Assembly (NCBI GenBank): GCA_002917775.1
Contig: KZ627150.1
Span: 864,712-928,711, forward strand
DNA: 64,000 bases
Direction of reading: 5' to 3'
Origin: Glaciozyma antarctica PI12
Taxonomy: Eukaryota > Basidiomycota > Microbotryomycetes > Kriegeriales > Camptobasidiaceae
The stretch's first letter is position 1. The number at the start of each line of letters is the position of its first letter. The notes beneath the pieces were generated by a model that ran no database searches, was not told the origin of the DNA, and worked only from the letters and a program-made list of their open reading frames with translations. Of this stretch, positions 43,388-53,700 are shown piece by piece. A program made the translations under genes and the position numbers.

Positions 43388-45505
43388 ATGATGCCACCGA
43401 TCGCGCTCTGGGCAAGGGCTCCCTGCTGCTGCCACCTTGAAAGACCTATCAAGACTGCTCAGGTAGCCTCACGGAGCTTCGTACGTCGCGGAATCGCACC
43501 GAGGTTCGTCGTGCCAGCTAACGGGTACTCCCGCAGCTGCAGTCCGGTCCACGAGGGATCCAGAGCCGCGCACGGCACGCAGACGCTGGTTCAAGACAAG
43601 CGGAGAAGGACATGCAGCGTGTGAGTGCTCGTTGAGGCCGGGGAAGGAGCAGGAGCTGATGGCGTGCCCGTTCGCAAGGACCTCATCCTCTCCGTACTCG
43701 AGGCCCATCCTTCCGCCCGCGACTCTCGCTTCTACCTCAAAACCTTTGGCCCGAGTGCTTCCCCTTCCTCGGAACCCCGCCCGCCGCCTACGACCGACCC
43801 GCATCCCGATACGCCCGCGTTCCCTCTCTCCGACTCGTCCACTCCCACGACCGCGTTCGTCAAGCTCTCCTCCTCGCTGGGAGACGAGCCGGAGATTAGG
43901 GTGGAAGGGAAGACGGAGCTGGCGAACGAGCTGCTGCATAGGCCGGTGAATCAGCATACGGCGCTCGTCAAGATCCAGGGACCGTTCACGGACCGGCAGC
44001 TCGAGAGCATTGCGGAGGGCATGGTGTACCTCAAGAAGCTGGGACTCGTCTCGATTATCGTGATGGACAACGAGGCGTGGTCGGAGGAGGATCATGGGTT
44101 CCTCGAGCTGTCGGTGGACGAGCAGCGGCAGCGAACGATCAAGCTTCGCGAGCGTATGAAGGTGGAGACGCTCAAGTTTACCGACATGCTCGAGGCAAAG
44201 GGAGGGGAAGCGAGGCATATCCTCGACCTAGTACTTTGCGTCTCTGGCGCCGAGTTCGAGCATACTTGGGCTCCCATCGCATCAACCTCCGCCCTCCCCT
44301 TCGACGCCTCCAAATCCGACCTCTTCGTCGACTCGCTTTCCGGCATTCGCGACGCCATTCGCCGAGGGGAGATCCCTGTCATCCCTCCCATCGCCCTCAA
44401 CGCCTCGTGCTTCTCACTGTGCGTCTCAGCGAACGACGCCGTGCGCGCCATCTCGTCGGGCCTGGCGGATCATGAGCGACGGGCGGGATTGCGGTACGAG
44501 TCCGAGAAGCGGTTAAGGAACGACGTCGACCTCACTCCCGTGCGGATCATGGTCATCAACAGCGAAGGCGGGATTCCTTCGCCTGCGCGCGGCGGTAACC
44601 CTCATCTCTCCATCAACCTCGAAGCCGAATTCGACTACATCAACTCGACCTTTGTCTGGCAAGACACGCACCCCACCTCACTCGCCAACCTCTCCCTTAT
44701 CCGTTCCTGCCTCGCCGAACTCCCCCGCACCGCCTCAGCCGTCCTCGTCTCCCATCGTTCCCCTCGCAGCCTCATCGCCAATCTCATCACCAACAAACCC
44801 GCCCACTCTCCCTCCCTACACCACTCCCTCCTCCCTCCCGAAAACATTCAGCACCAGCCCACCATCATTCGGCGCGGTCTACCCCTTCGTGTCTTCCGCT
44901 CGATGGGCGAGATCGACCGCCCAGCGTTAACGCGGTTACTCGAAGCCTCGTTCGGGCGGACTCTCGACGCGGACCCATTCTACGAACGACTGGAACGGCA
45001 TCTCGATTTCTGCATCATCGCAGGCGACTATCAAGGCGTCGCGATCGTCACGAACGAGTACGGCACGACCCCCTTCTTCTCCCCCTCCTCCTCGCCTACG
45101 AAACCGATCGCCTACCTCGACAAGTTCGCCGTACTCCCCTCGCTGCAAGGCGACGGCACCGTCGACTTCCTCTGGGGAGCCCTGCGAGACGAGTCGTTCG
45201 GATTAGGACTCCTCGACGCGCTCAATCCCAACGTCGGAGGTCTCCAGGGACAAGGAATCGGGAAGGACCTCGTCTGGCGAAGTCGGGCGAACAACCCCGT
45301 CAACAAGTGGTACTTTGAGCGCAGTAACGGCTTCTTCAAGATCCCTCCGCCCAAGGGGAGCCAAGTTGGGTTCGCGCTCTTTTGGTGCGAGGCGGAGGAC
45401 AGGGTGGGGAATTTTAGGAGGGGGGATGAGAGTGCGTTGGGTGAGGAGGAGAGACTGTCGCATTGGTCCGAGGTGGTCGGGGCGATCCCTTCGTGCTGGG
45501 TTTAG
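43388..45505 (+). CDS. ARG2: N-acetylglutamate synthase, mitochondrial
   Basis: Makes N-acetylglutamate from glutamate and acetyl-CoA, the first step of arginine synthesis, in mitochondria. Exons 43388-43480, 43537-43620 and 43679-45505 read in phase and give 667 residues. The N-terminus MMPPIALWARAPCC... is Arg/Ala-rich, fitting a presequence; AEKDMQR|DLILSVLEAHPSARDSRFYL is the fungal NAGS start. The amino-acid-kinase-like domain includes TALVKIQGPFTDRQLESI, GLVSIIVMDNEA and RIMVINSEGGIPS. The C-terminal GNAT/NAT domain has FCIIAGDYQGVAIVTNE, YLDKFAVLPSLQGDGTVDFL, LVWRSRANNPVNKWYFERSN and GFALFWC. The lone ARG2 gene shows that NAGS and the NAGK/NAGPR enzyme are separate, as in other fungi. 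The first two exons are chosen because only that splicing keeps the frame. Confidence 0.94.
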
Positions 45506-45973
45506 CGAGTTGGGAGGAGCGAGGTGTGGGCCGTGTCGGTCGAGGAGGGCTCGACGAGTATCTTATGGGTGCGTCGCTTCGGGTTATGTCTTTGCGAGGT
45601 CGTTGCTGATACCTTGATGCGCAGGCTGAGCACCGTCTGGAAGCGAACGGCGGTGCGATCGACACGGGGCGCGCTGGGGACGCGTGCGAAGGTCGAACGA
45701 AGACGGAGCTGCAACGTTTGGTCGTGCGCTCGGTCGACTGCTTGCAAGCTCTCCTTCTGCTCTCTCCTGCGCCTCTCGTTGCCGGCTCTGCGAGGATCAG
45801 TTTAGGTCGGGGGGTGAACCGACGGTGATCTCTCGACTACACTAGTGCACTAGTGCTTGATCATTGCGAGTGCCCTGACCTCCCTTGTCGAGGCTTCCTC
45901 CTCCTCGCCTCCTTCTCTGCTTTGAGTCTACTTGCTCGGAGCTCGACGTTCATCCCAATCTGCTTCGCGCACC
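45506..45973. other. Intergenic region with a likely 3' UTR intron of ARG2
   Basis: 45569-45624 has GTGCGTCG donor, GCTGATAC branch and TGATGCGCAG acceptor (56 nt), but lies after the ARG2 stop. It is either a 3' untranslated intron or part of an unseen exon. The palindromic CACTAGTGCACTAGTG lies at about 45,840-45,855. No other gene is seen. Confidence 0.45.
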
Positions 45974-46846
45974 ATGCCTCGCGACAACCTCAGCACGCCT
46001 CCTCGTAAGGCAGCTTCCTCTCCCTGCTCACGCTCGCCGCACACGCGAACCCCCAGTACTCCGAAGCAGCTAGCTCCTGCTGTAGGACCTTGGATCACCA
46101 AGACCGAAGCGTAGAAGGAGTACAAGGTGCGTCGTCGCCGTCCGTCGTCGAGGTGGCTGGTAACCTGGTCATGAGGTCCAGCTCGCCCCTTCGGACTTGG
46201 ACAGCATCCTCCCTCGGACGAGTGAGCCGAATCCGAGGGGAGAACCGTACGACATTCAGACGTACAACATCTGCGACGTCAAAGCACTCGTAGCGAGGCA
46301 GCAAGGCAGCGTTTCTCTCACCAAGGCGAAAGCAACCTCGGACGACGTGGCAGGCAGTCCCACGCTCGCTAAGCCAGATGGACCACGCATCATGCGCTCT
46401 GCAGCGATGAAGCAGTTCAAGGTGCGTCGAATCCTCTTTCCCAGCGGAACTCTCGCTAACCGCCCTCGCAGCTCAAAGCCGCGTTCGAGGCGTTTGCGAG
46501 GTTTGGGCCTTCTCCTCGCTTGCGCTTCCACATCTCGCGACCTTCAGCGGCTCCAGCATCTCTTCCATCCTCCCCTTCTCTCATCAGAGCCGTACGCCAG
46601 TCAAAGTCGCGAGCCCGATGCACCCGCCCAGGATCTCAGAACCTCTCTCGCAGCCGCAACCAAACACAGCGAGAAAGCAATTGCACCCCCTCACTCCAAT
46701 CCCCTCGCGCTCCTAATCATCTTCGCCAACAACGCCCACCCTCCCAACGGCGAAATCCCGACTCTCCAAGCCCACAACCTCCCCCTCTCCCTCAAGCTCC
46801 TCGCACTCTCCTCGCTCCCGAACCTCCTGCTCACAAACGACGCTAA
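45974..46846 (+). CDS. XPA C-terminal-like domain protein with in-frame TAG
   Basis: Three exons (45974-46126, 46182-46421, 46472-46846), all phase 0. Exon 1 is Ser/Pro-rich, then PWITKTEA-TAG-KEYK; exon 2 continues LAPSDLDSILPRTSEPNPRG and YDIQTYNICDVKALVARQQG; exon 3 starts LKAAFEAFARFG. The run ITKTEA-x-KEYKL followed by DLDSI, PNP and the YNICDV helix matches the DNA-binding C-terminal domain of XPA-family proteins, where a Lys is expected at the position now TAG (46112-46114). The stop is one base from AAG. It may be a sequencing error, a true null allele, a read-through codon, or the site of an acceptor (GCGTAG). No zinc finger is seen, so this is a small XPA-C-like protein rather than full XPA/RAD14. 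The end of exon 3 is low-complexity and its frame uncertain. Confidence 0.55.
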
Positions 46847-46968
46847 CAACAACGGTGGAATGAGGAGGTTGATCGGCGAGGGGAGAGGAGGGGTGGAGAA
46901 TGCCGATGGGACGGAATCGGGGGAAGGGTGGAGCGCGGGAGGGACGAAAGCGAAATAACGCGTTACGG

Positions 46969-49064
46969 CTAGTCGTTCCCTCCGAGCGCGGAAAGCGACT
47001 TCTCGACCATGGCGGTCCCATCCGTCGAGGTCGTCGAGTCCGCGATTCCTTGCGTTAACGTTGTGGATCTTGCCGCTGATGGAGGGACGACCGCCTGAGA
47101 AGTAGGCGAGGACGACGCCGAGGATGAGGGTGAAGGCGAGGGTTGTGCGCGCTTCGATAGGGCTGACGGTACCGCCTTTTGTTGCGGTGGAGGTGGTGAG
47201 GAGGGTGTAGGGAAGGAAGAAGGCTGAGGGGAAGTCGAGTTCGCCGCTTAGGCTCCAGAGGAGGAGGATCCCGAAGACGGCGAAATAGCTGCCGAACTGC
47301 ACCAGTCCTCCGAGATTCGCTTCGAGCGACCTGAGCGCCCTATGCGACTGAGGCACGCTCTTCGGCGGAGGGCGGTACCCGACATCCCGTCTACGTCGTC
47401 CATCGCGGATCTTCTCCCATCGCTGATGAGTCGGCGCTCCGAACGCCGGGAGGTTCTGGGGGAGGATGCGGGAGGCGGCGAGGAAGGGGATGGACCAGGC
47501 GAGCATGGAGAGGGAGGTGGAGAGGAAGATGATGGGGGCGCGAGGGGAGAAGAGGAGGCAGAAGCGGAAGGCGAGGGAGGCGAGGACGAGGGAGTGGTGA
47601 ATGAGGGGAAGGAGTGTCGAAGGCGATAGGGGAAGGGAGGGATGAGGTCCGCGATGATGCTGTAAGGGACTGAAGTTTAGATTCTGCGAAGCTGCGAACC
47701 TGCGAAGGGGGACTCACCCATGCTCGACCGACTTCTCCAGCCCAGCCCAGCGTTCCCGCTACCCATAACCACCACACGAGGCTCGTTAGAATGCTCCACG
47801 TCTTGACTGGGTGTCCGTTCTCAGGGATCCCGATTCGAATAGGCGCGTTCGGCGCGAGAGGGTTGAGCGCGTAGAAATGCGCCCAGCTGGAGAACATGAG
47901 GATGTAGACGGTGATGGCAGCGTGTAGAGTAGACAGGATGTAAGTTTGGGTGTGTAGGATCCTGTATGGAAATGGAGTTAGCTTCTAGGCGCGAGAGGAG
48001 TTCAAGGAACGCACCGAGGAACCGAGAACCGGTCGAGCTGGATCATCGACTGTCGCCAGCTGAGCGAGGTGTTGTCTCCGCGACGAGGTGAAGGCACAAG
48101 TCCGTTACGCCAGACGTACTCGGTGCTCGCGAGGACGACGGGGTGCGAGACGAGATGTTCGGCTTCGACGAGGGGATAGGACGAGAGGTCGAGTAGAGAG
48201 CTGCCAGAGCTGCCAACGTCGCGTAAGCTTTCGTTCGAACTCTTCTGGAAGCACAAGCTACTCACAGCACGTAGCTCGATCCACCGAGTCGTAGCTGAGG
48301 GCGTAGTCGTGGAAGAGCAGCGTGACTAACGCGTCCTCGCCGTCCTCGTCCCGCTGGTCCCCCGAGAGCAAGTACGAATCCAGCAGCCCTCCCACCACCG
48401 CGTACAGCCTCTCCCCCAGTTCCCTCCTCGCCTTGAACATCCTCAGCTCTCCGTCGACTCCGCGGTCAGCTTCCTGAGTCGACCCCTGTACCTCGGCCTG
48501 CAAGGAGATGAGGAGGGAGAGGAGGGCGGCGAGGAGGAGAGCAGAGGGAGAAGTGATGACGCTCGTGTCGAGCACTTGGCTGGAGAGAGGCGAGGGGCGA
48601 TTGGAGGGGGATGTTTGAGCTGAGGAGACATGAGAGGCGGAGGGGGTGGGGAGGCGAGGCCGAGCTGAGGTGGTCCCGTTCGAGGAGGTCGCGTCGAGGA
48701 GGTCGAGAGGAGAGGAGGAGGAGGGGAGTATGGGCAGGTACTTGTTGAGGACGCTCCGGTGCCTTGGGACTGAGAAGACTGTCTTGAAGACAGCAGCCTC
48801 GGCCTCAGCTTCCTCGAGGGAGAGGTCGTCGTGTAGCTGGACCAGGCCGTGCGGTACCGAGTATCCTCTGTCCTCCAGCTCCTTCAGAAGAGCGAGAACC
48901 ATTCCCTCTATCGCGATGTCCTCCTCTTGAAGCTGAACGCCGTCCTCGAGATGGTCTCCTGGTGTTGGCGCGGTGACGTCGGAGGTTGTTGGAGAGACTC
49001 GTCGTTTCCCCATCGCGGTGGGAGACAGCAGCGGTGAACGCTCCGAGGAAGGAAGGCGTGGCAT
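46969..49064 (-). CDS. Multi-pass membrane protein of unknown function
   Basis: Starts MPRLPSSERSPLL at 49064. A soluble N-terminal region includes VQLQEEDIAIEGMVLALLKE, LEDRGYSVPHGLVQLHDDLS and SALLLAALLSLLISLQAE. It joins, by an intron near 48270-48200 with donor GTGCTGTG, to SLLDLSSYPLVEAEHLVSHP and then at least five hydrophobic helices: HAAITVYILMFSSWAHF, ILTSLVWWLWVAGTLGW, SLVLASLAFRFCLLF, FLSTSLSMLAWSIPFLAA, FGSYFAVFGILLLWSL and TTLAFTLILGVVLAYF. A last intron (43 nt, donor GTCGTC) would give the end MVEKSLSALGGND at 46969. About 615 residues. The two parts could be two genes, but no promoter space separates them. Family not recognised. Confidence 0.5.
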
Positions 49065-49638
49065 TCCTAACGAGGGCGGGAGGACGGACCCGAGAGGAGC
49101 GGACCCGCCTCCCCAAGTTACTTCCTTCTTGCCGCGAGAGTGGAAATCAACTTCCTTCGTTCCCAGCCATTTCCTCCTAGTTGTTCGAACATAAATAAGT
49201 CTTTCGGTCCATCGTAGATACGCTGAAAACTGGGCGAAAGCGCAACATGTCGCGCAAAAAGACCTTCGCAAGCCGGATTCCGGATTCGGGCGCCTCGCTG
49301 CCAGCTCCCTCGTCGAATCTCCTTGCTCTTTTGCTGCTGTACTCTGCAAATGCGAGCGTCACGCGTGTAGACTGTACGAAGGGCTTAAGGAAGGACAGGA
49401 GAAGCGAGCCCGGGCCCTCGACAGACTCCTCTCACAGCCTTTGTCCGCCCAAGTCGACTTCCATCCCTCTCCCTCCTACTTCCTCGTCTCCAACTTGACA
49501 GCTCCGACTCTTGAGCACTCCTCTTTCCCTTTCTTACGGCAGGCCCGACTTCATTCACAACAGCACCATCCCACCGACCCCTCCTTGGCAACCCCCCGCC
49601 AACTTCCTCGAACCTCCTCAACTCCTCACCTCTTCGAC
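49065..49638. promoter_or_regulatory. Divergent promoter region
   Basis: 574 bp between the membrane protein gene (-) and the secreted repeat precursor (+). ATAAATA at about 49,191 is a possible TATA element. The last 200 bp are C/T-rich (probable leader of the precursor gene). No ORF here has support. Confidence 0.4.
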
Positions 49639-50883
49639 ATGCCCAGCTACTCCATCTCCGCTCTCACTATCCTCGCCCTCGTCTCCCTCTCCTCCGCGTG
49701 CGTGCTCTCCCAGCCAGGAGCCAGAGGACCGGACCTCGCTGATGATCCCCTCTTGACGACGCCGCAGTATCGTCCCGGACCAGTCGAGCTCGAGGTTCAC
49801 CCGCATCTCCAAGCGCTCTGAAACCCTGATTGGATCGATCCCATTCAAGTTCTCGGGCATGGTCAAGAGGGACGGGGCGCACGAGTTTGTCGAGCGCGCT
49901 TTGGCGACTCCCCCCAAGATTCAGGTGCGGCGTTCGTGCGGGAGGATTGGGGGGAAGGAAGCTGATACGAGGGGTGCGGGATGCAGATTGGAACTAGCAA
50001 CCCTGCTCCTGGGGCTGTAAACGCCTTGACCGACGATGCTCCGATGTCGGGAGCCGCTGATGGTGCGTCGCTCTCCTTGACGACAGGGGGGGTACAGCAA
50101 GAGGCTGATCTCGTTCTTCGTCTCACAGGATCTATGAACAACTTTGTGAAGCGCCAGGGTGCGTTTTTACCTCCACTGAGTGCGCGAACGGAGCTGACAA
50201 CCCCCCTTCGCAGCCGGAACTCAGCCCAAGGTTCTCATCGGCACTTCGAACCTCATCGCTCCCGCTTCCTCCAAGAACCAGCTTGACCCTGCTTCCCCCA
50301 CTGCCGGTGCGGAGGGTGGTGAGTCGTTCTTTCTCTATCGTCGACTACCGAGCTAAGCCGCCGGGTCTTCCCAGGAGCTCTTTCCAGTTTCAAGGCGAAG
50401 CGTTCGCTCGACGCTGGCCTCGGTTAGTCTCCCATCCCTGCTCATATCGACCATCTGACCAAGACCTCGCTTTCCACAGTCTCGCCGAACACCTACACAA
50501 AGCGCCAAGGTCCGCCACCGTCGCTCCACCTCGCTCCCCAGACCTAACCTCTCATCTCCCCAGCCACGACGCCCAAATTCGTCCCCGGTGTTTCCAACCC
50601 CGTCGCTCCTGAATCCGCCAAGAACCTCCTCGACGTCGCAGCTCCCACCGTCGGCACGAACGGCGGTCCGCACCACTCGTCTCTTCTTCCTCGTTCGGCG
50701 CTGATCTCCTCTTGCTGTTCTTGGTGTGCATGCAGGACTTTAAAAAGCGGGAGCTTAACCTTGTCTCGCACGATGTTGCTGCGCGCGGACTTGCTGATGG
50801 TACGTCGTCTCCATCGTAGGCGGGGTGCGAAGGCTGATCGGGTTTCGCTCGTAGGCACGATTGAAGTGATCCACTCCAAGTGA
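49639..50883 (+). CDS. Secreted repeat precursor with Kex2 (Lys-Arg) sites
   Basis: Ten exons give about 230 residues. MPSYSISALTILALVSLSSA is a signal peptide. Lys-Arg sites then recur: SKRSE, VKRDG, VKRQAG, AKRSL, TKRQAT, KKREL. Between them lie related peptides: TPPKIQIGTSNPAPGAVNAL; TQPKVLIGTSNLIAPASSKN with QLDPASPTAG; TTPKFVPGVSNPVAPESAKN with LLDVAAPTVG. This is the plan of a fungal kexin-processed precursor, in which Golgi Kex2 cuts after Lys-Arg and releases secreted peptides; the Gln-Ala after two sites would suit a Ste13-type dipeptidase. The exons for repeats 2 (50214-50318, 105 nt) and 3 (50564-50665, 102 nt) are both bounded by phase-1 introns. The exon at 50736 needs one base less in the TTT at 50739-50741 to stay in frame. 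It ends TIEVIHSK: no CAAX box, so not a farnesylated pheromone. Peptide function is unknown. Confidence 0.75.
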
Positions 50884-51248
50884 GACGCTGCGGAGATCGA
50901 GGTTGATGAGAACTTGAAGTAGATGGAGGTACCCCACGTCGAGAGCGCTTGAGCTCGCTGGAATTTGAGCTGGACTTGGATTTCGACGTTGAGGTCGTTG
51001 GCGGCTTTCGCAACGAGAGAAGTCTGCTTGCTCTCGCTGTCTCGCTTTTGCGTCGTTGAATCGTTGGGATCGTTCTGGCTCTGCAAAGACTGCAAGAGGC
51101 GACGTAGCCAGGAAGGATGTTTTTTGCACCAAGAGACCGAGGAGGGATAAAGTGCGTACATAGTGGGTTGTGGAGCTACGACGGAGAGATGAGGACATGA
51201 TGCACAATAAGGTCCAACGAGAATAAGAACCAAGAACCGAGATCACCG
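50884..51248. other. Convergent intergenic region
   Basis: Lies between the precursor gene (+) and the next gene (-), so mostly 3' untranslated sequence. A minus-strand open frame (50544-51233) runs through it and through the precursor exons, with no splice signals or motif. I read it as antisense shadow. Confidence 0.4.
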
Positions 51249-52854
51249 CTATCGCTGCTCCCCACCCGCCGCCCAACCCCACCCTCCCACCCTCTCCCTC
51301 GATTCCCGCACCTGCAACCCCGCCTTCAAATACCCCTCATCCAAATACGCCGCTCCCTCCCTCTTCCGCTCCTCCTCGAGCCCTTCGAGGCTCAGCTCAT
51401 TGAGGTTGAACCCCGATGACATGGGAGAAGGCGTCGACAGCGACATCGCTGTCAAGTTCCGTGTCCCGAAGAAGGACGAGTAGGTCTCCGCGGTCAATTC
51501 GGTACTCATCGTCTCGTCCTCGTCGCCGAGGTAGAAACTCGCTCCTCCGAACCCCCTCCTCGTCACAATCTGCACCGGCGACCCCGTCTTCATCCCCCCA
51601 AACGACGATCCTCCCTCATCCCCAAACGCTCCTCCCAAAGACCCCTCGAGCGACGTCTTCCCCTTGAGCTTCTTGGTCGAAATAGGACTGGGGTACGCCG
51701 CTCCGAGCGAGGGGAGGTCGAACGCGCTTCCTAGCCCTGAGCCACGGGCTTTCGGCGTGTCGAACGCTGCGGCGAGGCTGAAGAGGGAGCTACCAGTGGA
51801 AGAGGTGGAAGAGGTGGAGGAGGACGGTGTGAGGGAGTACAAGTCGGACGAATCCGAGTCGAAATCGAAATCGAGAGGACCGCGTTGAGGACCGCTTGTG
51901 TGGTCCGAAGCGACGCGCGACATGCGGGGGGAGGTAGGGCGGGAGGAAGGGCAGGGACGAGAGGGAGAGCCGGCGATGGAGGAGAGGGAGGTGGCGCGGT
52001 GGAGGCGGTTGCGAGAGTTTTGGGCGTAGGGGTGCGAGTTCGAAGGGGGAGGACCGCTGTCTTCGGCGCGGTGGAGCTTTGAGCCGAGCCTGGTGTGATG
52101 AGTGGTTAGTGGGGGCGGAGGAATAAGCAGGGAAAGGGCGTACCTGGCGACGATGCCGACGTTTCGTTGGGTAGGGAGGCTGCGGGAGCAAGGAGGTCAG
52201 GGCCGAGTGGTGCTGCGAGACTCGCGCGACTTACAAGTCCATGCTGCCCTGCCGAATCATCTTCTGAGCATTCCCCTTTCGAGGTGTGGCGTCCACGTCC
52301 CCTTGACGAGGAGTCTCCTCGAGGCTCTGCGCATGCTCCTTGACTGCAACAGCGTGTCAGTACGCGAACCGTCTGCAAACGCGTCGTTTAACCGACTCAC
52401 CGAGGTGCAAGATCTTCGCCCTCGTACTCTTGAGGCCGTGCCTCCAGGGAGTAGGACCAGCCGCGTCTTCGCCATCCGTACTGTCCGAACCCGTTGCGGT
52501 CGCCGATCCTCGACGCGCACGCGCGCTCGAGCGCAAGACGCGATTCCCACCCGAGTTGACGACGTGTCGCGCGATAACGTGCGTGAGGTTCGAGGGAGGA
52601 GCGCCTGCAAAGGGGGATTCGGTCGTCGCTGCTTGAGCGGTATACAGCTCGACCGTCTGTAACGCCAGGCGTCAGCTTCCGGGTCTCAAAGTTGGTCCCA
52701 GTAGAGCAAGAACTCAACGTACCCTTCTGAGCCTCTCCTCCTCCTCCTCCGTCCACTCGACGTCCCTCTCCTCGTCCTCGTCACAAATCGAGCTCGACAC
52801 CGAGCTGAGGCTCGAATTCCTCCTCAGGATCCTCCGTCGTCCTCCCGCTCCCAT
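51249..52854 (-). CDS. Ser/Arg-rich protein of unknown function
   Basis: Starts MGAGGRRRILRRNSSLSS at 52854, then an acidic stretch VEWTEEEEERLRR. After an intron comes TVELYTAQAATTESPFAGAP, then NLTHVIARHVV, SARARRGSATATGSDSTDGED, RKGNAQKMIRQGSMDL, LPTQRNVGIVA, LGSKLHRAEDSGPPP, RATSLSSIAGSPSRP and a long last exon (GPLDFDFDSDSSDLYSLTP, IVTRRGFGGASFYLGDEDE, FNLNELSLEGLEEERKRE) to the stop at 51249. Five or six exons, about 440 residues. RRNSSLSS, RQGSM and RATSLSS resemble PKA or 14-3-3 type sites, which suggests a phosphoregulated cytoplasmic protein. That is inference; I do not recognise the family. Confidence 0.6.
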
Positions 52855-53700
52855 CACAGAAGGTGCAAGATGGTTCCAGTCGGAACAGGGTGGCGTGGAA
52901 GGGGGAGTGCGGAACTCGGTAGGGGAGAGTTGGAGGGGCGTCGCGTCGGTGGGAGGCGCGCTAAATGACGCGCCTAGGGTGGGGGACCGAGTAGGGGGGA
53001 AGGACCGAGTAGGGAGGAATCGAGAAGAGAGTTTGATGGCATGCGGTGTAGGCGGAGAGCGGAGGGGCGGCGGCGGAGATGGGGCATGGTGTGAACCTGG
53101 ATGTAGGCGGTGGTGTGACCGCGCGAAGAAAGGGAAGAGCGGGCTGTCGCGTTCTTTGCGATGGGGCGTGTTGCGAGAGTGCTGATCGAGAGTGTCGTTG
53201 TTTGCTGGGCGTGGGGCAAGGTGAAGGGCGGTGAGAAGGGGAGCAGAGAGAACCTAACTCGAGGAGATGGCCCAGCCGACGCGCGAATTTGCGGCATAGT
53301 CGTGCTGTTGATCTCTTCGGTTCTTTCCTAATCCGCTCAACTGCTCTGGAGCAAAACCAGCAGGCAAAGGCTTCGCTACCAGACGCGAAACTCCCCTGCT
53401 TCGTTCCCTCAAGACGCCAGCCTTCTTCTCCCTTTGTCTGCGATCTGAAGCCTCATCGCTCGCTCCCCTTGTTCTGCCGACGTGCGAGAGCCGAGCGAGA
53501 GCCGAGCGAGAGCGCTCGCAGGATCTAGTGTCCATCTTAAGTGAATTTCGTTCAAGCGAGTGCTACCGAATGCTTTTGGGGGCTAACGAATGTAAGAGAA
53601 TGCGAGGGGCAGGGGATAAGGATACAGGAACAAGGGGGGATTCATGGAGGGTGTATGAACTGCCAAATCTCTATGTACTTGGCTGGCCATCGAGGCATTT
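52855..53700. other. Intergenic region, no gene seen
   Basis: Upstream of the Ser/Arg-rich gene and downstream of the PRM10-like stop. Several overlapping ORFs under 110 codons occur without splice support. A short tandem repeat (GAGCCGAGCGA, two copies) sits near 53,489-53,512. Confidence 0.4.

Noticed and set aside
49639-50883. Farnesylated mating pheromone (rhodotorucin type)
   Set aside because: The protein has a signal peptide and ends in HSK, not a CAAX box. Known red-yeast pheromone genes encode short repeats without a signal peptide.
50544-51233. 229-codon minus-strand ORF across the repeat precursor gene
   Set aside because: It runs antisense through several well-supported plus-strand exons and introns, has no splice signals or known motif, and its composition matches a shadow frame of GC-rich DNA.
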